A stretch of 64,000 nt of DNA from Apteryx mantelli (taxonomy: Eukaryota; Chordata; Aves; Apterygiformes; Apterygidae). The position numbers and the translations under genes are program-made. Shown here piece by piece: positions 1 through 64,000 of this stretch; within the stretch, counting starts at the first letter, position 1; each line of letters starts with the position of its first letter. The stretch spans positions 293,425 through 357,424 of the forward strand of contig NC_090018.1 in assembly GCF_036417845.1 (NCBI RefSeq). Reading direction: 5' to 3'. The notes under the pieces were generated by a model. The model saw only the letters and a program-made list of their open reading frames with translations, was not told the origin of the DNA and ran no database searches.

Positions 1-10925
<10,925 letters not shown>

Positions 10926-11130
10926 CCGGATGCCTGGGCCCCCCCGGATGCCTGGCCCCCCCCCCCAGATGCCGGGGTCCCACTCTGCCGCCCCCCCCAG
11001 AATCATGTTCTCACTTTTCTCGTGGTGCCCTCGCACGAGGACCCCCCCCCACCCCCCACCGGGGCCGTTTTATGTCGTTTCTGTGCTTTTTGGTGATGAG
11101 ACAATAAAGGATTTCAATTCCCCCCTACGG
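10926..11130 (+). terminator. SMC1A: SMC1A 3' UTR and poly(A) signal
   Basis: A short 3' UTR follows the stop codon. A canonical AATAAA lies at 11103-11108, about 180 nt after the stop, with a G-rich downstream stretch at about 11140-11155. Two copies of the interspersed GGATGCCTGG motif sit just after the stop codon. Confidence 0.8.
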
Positions 11131-11149
11131 CGACTCGAGTGTTTGGGGG

Positions 11150-12660
11150 GGGGGGTTCCCCCTCCCCAGGGGCCTTATAGGGGCATACGGACCTCCCTGG
11201 CCCTATAGGGGCTGTATGGATCCCTTCCAGGTGCCCCCACCCTCAGGCTATATAGGGGCTGCATGGACCCCTCTGGGGCTCTATAGGGCCGTAGGGACCC
11301 CCCTCAGGCTCTATAGGGGCTGTATGGATTCCTGTGGGGCCTTATGGGGCTGTACAAACCCCCAGGCACTTATAGGGCCATATAGACCCTAGGTGGGGGG
11401 GCCCTGCAGGGATTATACTGATGCCCAGTGTGCCACAGGGCCCTGTAGGGCTCTATACAGGGGCCATACGGACACCTGTGGGGGCCCTACAAGGGTCCCA
11501 GTGACCCCTCAGCACCATAGGGACCTCATGGGGGGGGGCACAGGCTGCAGGGACCCCCCTGTGGGCTATATGGGGGGTGTATGGAGGTGTGGGAGGTGTA
11601 TGGGGACTATAGAGTCCCCCTGGGGCCATATGGGGGGTGTATGGAGATGTGAGGGGTCATATAGGGGCTATAGGGCTCCCTGTGGGGCCATATGGGGGGT
11701 GTACAGGGACTATAGAACTCCCCGTGGAGCCCTATGGGGGGTGTATGGAGCTGTGGGGGGTCGTATAGGGACTATAGGGCCCCCCTGGGGCCATATGGGG
11801 GGTGTATGGAGGTGTGGAGGATCGTATAGGGGCTACAGGACCCCCTGCGGGGCCATACGGGGGGTGTATAGGGACTATAGAACCCCCCGTGGGGCCATAT
11901 GGGGGGTGTATGGAGGTGTGGGGGGTCGTATAGGGGCTATAGGGCCCCCCTGGGGCTGTATGGGGGGTGTATGGAGGTGTGGAGGATCGTATAGAGACTA
12001 TAGAACCTCCCATGGGGCCATATAGGGGATGTATGGAGGTGTGGGGGGTCGTATAGGGGCTATAGGGCCCCCCAGGCCCGTATGGGGGGGTCGTATAGGG
12101 GCTATAGGGCCCCCCTGGGGCCGCATGGGGGGGTGTATGGAGGTGTGGGGGGTCATATAGGGACTATAGAACCCCCCGTGGTGCCATATGGGGGGTGTAT
12201 GGAGATGTGGGGGGTTGTATAGGGGCTATAGGACCCCCTGCAGGGCCATATGGGGGTGTATAGGGACTACAGAACCCCCCGTGGGGCCATATGGGGGGGT
12301 GTATGGAGATGTGGGGGGTCGTATAGGGGCTATAGGGCCCCCCGTGGGGCCATATGGGGGGTGTATGGAGGTGTGGGGGGTCGTATAGGGGCTATAGGGC
12401 CCCCCTGGGGCTGTATGGGGGGGTGTATAGGGACTATAGAACCCCCCGTGGGGCTATATGGGGGATGTATGGAGGTGGGGGGGTCGTATAGTGGCTATAG
12501 GGCCCCCCAGGCCCGTATGGGGGGGTCATATAGGGACTATAGGGCCCCCCAGGGCCGTATGGGGGGTGTATGGGGGGGGTCGTATCGAAGCTATAGGTCC
12601 CCGGGGCGCCGTATGGGGGTGCGCGGGGAGGGGGCACACAGGGGCCATAGGGCCCCGCGG
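11150..12660 (+). repeat. SMC1A-IQSEC2 intergenic CTATAGGG minisatellite
   Basis: From about 11570 a regular array of units of about 60 bp, such as 'gtatggaggtgtggggggtcgtataggggctatagg', fills the interval. It is preceded by more degenerate CTATAGGGGC units. Related units recur at 20.58-20.83 and 35.06-35.95 kb. No gene is seen. Confidence 0.8.
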
Positions 12661-14160
12661 GGCCGCCCCCCCCCCGGCCCCCCCCCGCCCTCCCGGTGCG
12701 GCGGGCGCCCCCCAATCAGCGCGCGGCTCTTTGCGGCCCGTTGCCATGGCGACGCCGCGGGGCCGCTCCGCCGCGGGCGGGGGCGGCGCGGGGCGGGGGG
12801 GGGGGGGGCCGCGGCCGCCCCTCCCCCCCCCTCCCGCCGCGCTCGCGGCTAATTAATCCCGTTAATTAACCTTCCCTCCTCCCCCCCCCGCTCCCGGACG
12901 CCCGGGTCCCGCCGCGGCGCCTCCCGGACGCCCGTTCCCCCCCCCCCCCCCCCACCGGGACGCCTGGGCCCCCCCCACCGCCGCGGGGGGAGGGGGCGGT
13001 GGCGCAGCGCGCGGGGGGAGGGGCCGCCCGGACGCCTGGGCCCCCGCGGCCCCGCCCGCCGCCCCGCCCCCGCCCCGGCTCGCCTCCTCCCTCCGAGCTC
13101 CGCGCCCGGATCGGGCCCCCCCGGCCCCCCCCCGCCACCGGCACCGGGACCGGGACCCCCCCGACCCCCGGGACCCCCACTCCCGCCCCCAAACCGGGAC
13201 CCCCCCGGCTGCTCCCCCCCCGCAGGGGCCCCCAACCTCCCCCGCGACCCCCGCGACCCCCGTTCCTGCCCCCGGACCGCGACCCCCCCGGCTGCCCCCC
13301 CCTCGGCCGGGCCCCCAACCTCCCCCCCGACCCCCGGGACCCCCGTTCCTGCCCCCGGACCGGGACCCCCCGGCCGCCCCCTCCCTCCGGCCCCCCAACC
13401 TCCCCCCCGACCCCCAGCCGGGACGCACATTGCTGCCCCCCCGCTCCGGACCCCCGAACCGGGACCCCCCTCCTGCCCCCCCCAAAATCCTCTCTTCGGA
13501 CCCCCTAAAACCCCCTTCCTGCCCCCAAACCGGGACCCCGCCATTGCCGCCCCCCCGACCCCCAAATCAGGACCCCCCCCTCCGGACCCCTCCAGACCCC
13601 CTAAACCCCCATTCCTGCCCCCAAACCGAGACCCCCCCCGACCCCCAAACTGGGACCTCTCCCCTCCTGACCCCCCCCAACCCTCTGGACCCCTAAACCC
13701 CCATTCCTGCCCCCAAACTGGGACCTTCCCCCTTCCTGACTGCCCCCAAACCTCCCCGTTCCTGACCCCCCCAACCCGGGACCCCCCTTCCTGACCCCCC
13801 CCAAAACCTCCCCCTTCCTGACCCCCCCAAACCCCCCTCCTCCGGGTCCCCCCCAAACCACCCCCCCCTCCGGACCCCTAAGTCGGGTCCCCCCCGAAAA
13901 CCACCCCCCCCCGGACCCCTAAGTCGGGTCCCCCCCAACCAACCCCCCCCCGGACCCCTAAGTCGGGTCCCCCCCAAACCAACCCCCCCCCCGGACCCCT
14001 AAGTCGGGTCCCCCCCAACCAACCCCCCCCTCCGGACCCCTCACTGGGGTCCCCCCCAACCAGCCCCCCCCCGGACCCCTCACTAGGGTCCCCCCCAAAC
14101 CAGCCCCCCCCCCCACTCGGGTCCCCCCGGCCCCGGCGCGGGCGGATGCGGGGGTAGCGC
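12661..14160 (+). promoter_or_regulatory. IQSEC2: IQSEC2 upstream CpG region with RFX X-box and C-rich repeats
   Basis: The segment 12700-13100 is extremely CpG-rich and contains an RFX-type X-box GTTGCCATGGCGAC at 12740-12753. Downstream is C-rich DNA, including a tandem array of about 43 bp at 13850-14110 (unit 'cggacccctaagtcgggtccccccc'). IQSEC2 begins at 14161, so this is the likely promoter and 5' UTR of the long isoform. The transcription start cannot be placed from sequence alone. Confidence 0.5.
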
Positions 14161-34707
<20,547 letters not shown>

Positions 34708-35030
34708 GCCCCCCCCCGCCGCCGCCGAGGCCTGGCGCAGCTCGTGGCGGCGGCGCCCCCCCCCCCCGACACTTGCACGTGGCCCGTGTGCGGGGCGGCA
34801 GCTGGGGGGGGACCCGGACGCCTGGGCCCGTGCCCTCCCCCCCCCCCGCGGCTCTGCCCCCGGGCCGGGCCCCGGCCCCCCCCCCGGCTCAGGCTGAACG
34901 TCACATGGCACTTTAACCCCCCCGCCCCCCCGCCCGGTCCCCCGGGGGGAGCCGGGCGCCCGCCCGCATGCGCCCGCGCCGGGGCTGTACATAAGAGACT
35001 GTATATTTGATGCTTCATAAATGGCCCGAC
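34708..35030 (+). terminator. IQSEC2: IQSEC2 3' UTR with variant poly(A) signal
   Basis: The stop codon is at 34705-34707. An AT-richer tail at 34990-35025 contains the variant hexamer CATAAA at 35016-35021, just upstream of the 35.06-kb minisatellite. No canonical AATAAA is seen here. Confidence 0.55.
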
Positions 35031-35054
35031 CGTCCCGTGGCGTGCGAACCCGCC

Positions 35055-35960
35055 TGCGCCCCTTCTTGGGGGGGCCACGGGGGCCGTAGGGGCCGTAGGG
35101 GATGGGGACGGGGGGCCACGGGGGCCGCAGGGGCCATAGGGGACAGGGACGGGGGGCTACAGGGGCCATAGGGGCCATAGGGGACGGGGATGGGGGGCCA
35201 CGGGGGCCACAGGGGCCATAGGGGACAGGGACGGGGGGCTACAGGGGCCGTAGGGGCCATAGGGGATGGGGGTCACAGGGGCAGCAGGGGCCATAGGGGA
35301 CAGGGATGGGGAGCTACAGGGGCCATAGGGGCCGTAGGGGATGGGGACGGGGGGCCACGGGGGCCGCAGGGGCCATAGGGGACAGGGATGGGGGGCTACA
35401 GGGGCCATAGGGGCCATAGGGGACGGGGATGGGGGGCCGCAGGGGCCATAGGGGACAGGGATGGGGGGCTGCAGGGGCCGTAGGGGCCATAGAAGATGGG
35501 GACAGGGGGCTACAGGGGCCATAGGGGCCATAGGGGACAGGGATGGGGGGCTACAGGGGCCATAGGGGCCATAGGGGATGGGGATGGGGGTCACAGGGGC
35601 CGCAGGGGCCATAGGGGACAGGGATGGGGGGCTACAGGGGCCATAGGGGCCATAGGGGATGGGGATGGGAGGTCACAGGGGCCATAGGGGCCATAGGGGA
35701 CAGGGATGGGGGGCTACAGGGGCCATAGGGGCCATAGGGGATGGGGATGGGGGTCACAGGGGCAGCAGGGGCCATAGGGGACAGGGATGGGGAGCTACAG
35801 GGGCCATAGGGGCCATAGGGGATGGTGACGGGGGGCCTCGGGGGCTGCAGGGGCCATGGGGGACAGGGACGGGGAGCTACAGGGGCCATAGGGGCCATAG
35901 GGGATGGGGATGGGGGGCCACGGGGGCCATAGGGGCCATAGGGGCTGCAGCAGGGAGTCT
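35055..35960 (+). repeat. IQSEC2-KDM5C intergenic CATAGGGGCCATAGGGGA minisatellite
   Basis: About 900 bp of units of 45-60 bp, such as 'gggggctacaggggccataggggccataggggacagggatg', begin just past the IQSEC2 poly(A) region. No gene is seen to about 36280. Confidence 0.85.
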
Positions 35961-36279
35961 ACAGGGCCCTATGGCACTGGGGCAGGGGGGCTACGGGGCT
36001 GTAGGGGCCAGGGCAGGGGGGATACAGAGACCATGTGGGCGGTGGGTACCACAGCTATAGGGCCATGGGGGCCTCTGGCGAGCTCGAGGCGCTATAGGCA
36101 CTGGGGCCGGGCACTGGGGCCATGCTGGGCCCTAGCGGGAGGTGCATGGGACATAGGGGACCCTGGCAGCGGGGCCTTAGGGGCCGGGGGTAGCGGGGCT
36201 ATAGGAGCCAGGACAGCCGGGCTACAGGGGCTGTTGGTGCACGGCGGGGCGGGGTTCCGCAGGGTGGGGGCGTGTCTCC

Positions 36280-47829
<11,550 letters not shown>

Positions 47830-48180
47830 CGCGGAGCCCCCAGCTCGGATGGACACGACGCCGGCGGGGGGCTGCCCCTCCCCGCCCCCCAGCTCGGGGC
47901 CCCCCCGCCCCCCCCCCGGCGATGTAATTATTTGCGTTGGTTTCTTTTGTACCGCGGGGCCGGGGGGGCCCCGGGCGCCCGCCAGCACGGCTGGGCCCCC
48001 CCCGCCCGCCCGCCCGCCGGGGTTTTTATAGGGGGGGGAGCGAGGGCGGGGGGGGCCCCGCGTGCCCCCTGTGCCGACACTAACTGTCTCGGGCTCTTTG
48101 TAGTGGGGCGGGGCCGGGGGGGCCCTTATTTTATTGTATTATGATTTTTTTTATTATTATTAAACTTTGGAGGCTAACGG
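47830..48180 (+). terminator. KDM5C: KDM5C 3' UTR and poly(A) signal
   Basis: The stop ends at 47829. An AT-rich stretch at 48120-48175 contains ATTAAA at 48159-48164, a common variant signal. The UTR is about 350 nt long. Confidence 0.75.
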
Positions 48181-48229
48181 CGGTCTGTGTCGCGCTGTGC
48201 GGGAGGGGGGGGATGCCCCACTTGGGGCG

Positions 48230-48401
48230 GCCATCGCGCCGCGCATGCGCTGCGGTGGACGGGGCCGCGGGGCCGGCCGCCTTCCCCATTGGCTGCTGCC
48301 TCCACCAATGGGGACGCGGCGCGTGCCGGGGGCAGGTGGCGGCGGCGCGAGGCGGTGACCGTTGGGGCCCAGGCGTCCTGGCCGCCATGAGGCTCCCTGA
48401 G
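48230..48401 (+). other. Candidate promoter and first exon of an unrecognised transcript
   Basis: A compact CpG-rich block lies in the gap between the KDM5C and CACNA1F 3' ends. It has an NRF1 palindrome GCGCATGCGC (48241-48250), an inverted/direct CCAAT pair (ATTGG 48288-48292, CCAAT 48305-48309) and one CAGGCGTCC motif. The ATG at 48387 is in optimal context (GCCGCCATGA). It encodes MRLPE and is followed at once by donor GTAACG at 48402. No downstream exon is recognised, so this may be a non-coding or antisense transcript start, or a fossil promoter. Confidence 0.4.
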
Positions 48402-48775
48402 GTAACGAGCGAGCAGGGATCCCCCCGGCGGCATTTCCTGAGGTAAAAAGTGAGGTTTTCTCCCCTTTGGCGGCCTCCTTTGCGGTAAAAAGCGAGCAGG
48501 GCCCCCCCGGTGTCATCCCCTGTGGTAAAAAGTGAGGTTTTTCACCACCCCCCGGCAGCCTTGTCTGAGGTAAAAAGTAAGGTTTTTCTCTCCAGCAGTC
48601 TCCCATAAGGTAAAAAGTGAGGTTTCTTCCCCTGTGGCTGCCTCCCCTGAGGGTAAAAGGTGGGGTTCCCCCCTGCCAGTAGCCTCTCCTGAGGTAAAAA
48701 GTGAGGTCTGGTGCCCCCCCCCCCCGGCAGCCTCGCCTGAGGTAAAGGCTGAGGTTCCCCCCCACCCCAAGGTTC
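48402..48775 (+). repeat. Intergenic GAGGTAAAAAGTGAGG minisatellite
   Basis: Eight or so units of 35-60 bp, such as 'ggcagcctcncctgaggtaaaaagtgaggtttt'. Each unit resembles the end of the candidate exon (CTCCCTGAG) plus its GTAA donor. The copies therefore look like a donor-junction minisatellite. Confidence 0.8.
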
Positions 48776-48839
48776 CCCTACATCAGTGACCCCCTTCCTG
48801 GGCCCCAGCAACTCCTCGGTGGCACATCCTGGTGGTGGC

Positions 48840-48872
48840 AGGGCTTTATTGGGGCACGGGGGTGGCGGGGGG

Positions 48873-48875
<3 letters not shown>
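48840..48875 (-). terminator. CACNA1F: CACNA1F stop codon and poly(A) signal
   Basis: On the minus strand the TAG stop (48875-48873) is followed only 22 nt later by AATAAA (48850-48845). The 3' UTR is thus exceptionally short if this signal is used, and the gap to the KDM5C poly(A) signal is under 0.7 kb. Confidence 0.75.

Positions 48876-64000
<15,125 letters not shown>

Noticed and set aside
11150-12660. CRISPR-like or rRNA/tRNA features in the regular arrays
   Set aside because: The arrays have no unique spacers, tRNA folds or rRNA similarity. They are vertebrate minisatellites.

Overview
The window is a vertebrate nuclear genomic segment, most likely from a bird (or another sauropsid with gene-dense, very GC-rich microchromosomes). 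The evidence is four multi-exon vertebrate genes with intact GT-AG junctions, very short introns, extreme GC and homopolymer content, and introns filled almost entirely by G- or C-rich minisatellites. I see no prokaryotic, organellar or viral features. The bird assignment is an inference from base composition and architecture; I could not align it to a genome.

Layout. (1) 1-391: CpG-rich promoter. (2) 392-10925, plus: SMC1A, the cohesin ATPase; 25 coding exons that sum to exactly 1,233 codons. (3) 11.1-14.1 kb: minisatellite and CpG-rich intergenic DNA. (4) 14161-34707, plus: IQSEC2, an ARF guanine-nucleotide exchange factor of excitatory synapses; 16 coding exons, an internal alternative first exon at 21405-21469, and an N-terminal exon expanded into about 30 decapeptide repeats. 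(5) 35.0-36.9 kb: minisatellite, then a promoter. (6) 36917-47829, plus: KDM5C, an H3K4me2/3 demethylase; 27 coding exons, with a start that implies a long Gly/Ala/Pro-rich N-terminal extension. (7) 48.2-48.8 kb: a short convergent intergenic gap that nevertheless carries a promoter-like CpG block with a Kozak ATG and a splice donor. (8) 48873-63391, minus: CACNA1F (Cav1.4, retinal L-type channel alpha-1), 45 coding exons from the first repeat to the C-terminal regulatory tail; its N-terminal exons lie beyond the right edge.

SMC1A-IQSEC2-KDM5C in the same orientation matches the human Xp11.22 block. CACNA1F (human Xp11.23, several Mb away) directly next to KDM5C is a different adjacency. The genes do not form a functional pathway. 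They share chromatin (SMC1A, KDM5C) and neuronal (IQSEC2, CACNA1F) roles, and all four human orthologues are X-linked disease genes.

The most interesting non-genic signal is a recurring structural theme: several intronic minisatellites are built from copies of an adjacent exon-intron boundary, so decoy splice donors or acceptors sit in tandem beside the real one (SMC1A about 8.1-8.6 kb; KDM5C about 41.8-42.0 and 46.6-47.3 kb; CACNA1F about 57.1-57.3 kb). The array at 48.4-48.8 kb repeats a donor junction belonging to no gene I recognise, which points to a hidden first exon there. A second signal is a 16-18 bp motif (core CCGGACGCCTGGGCCC) scattered about 30 times on both strands. Several conserved exons of IQSEC2 and CACNA1F carry single-base frame breaks, mostly at homopolymers; these look more like sequence errors than decay.
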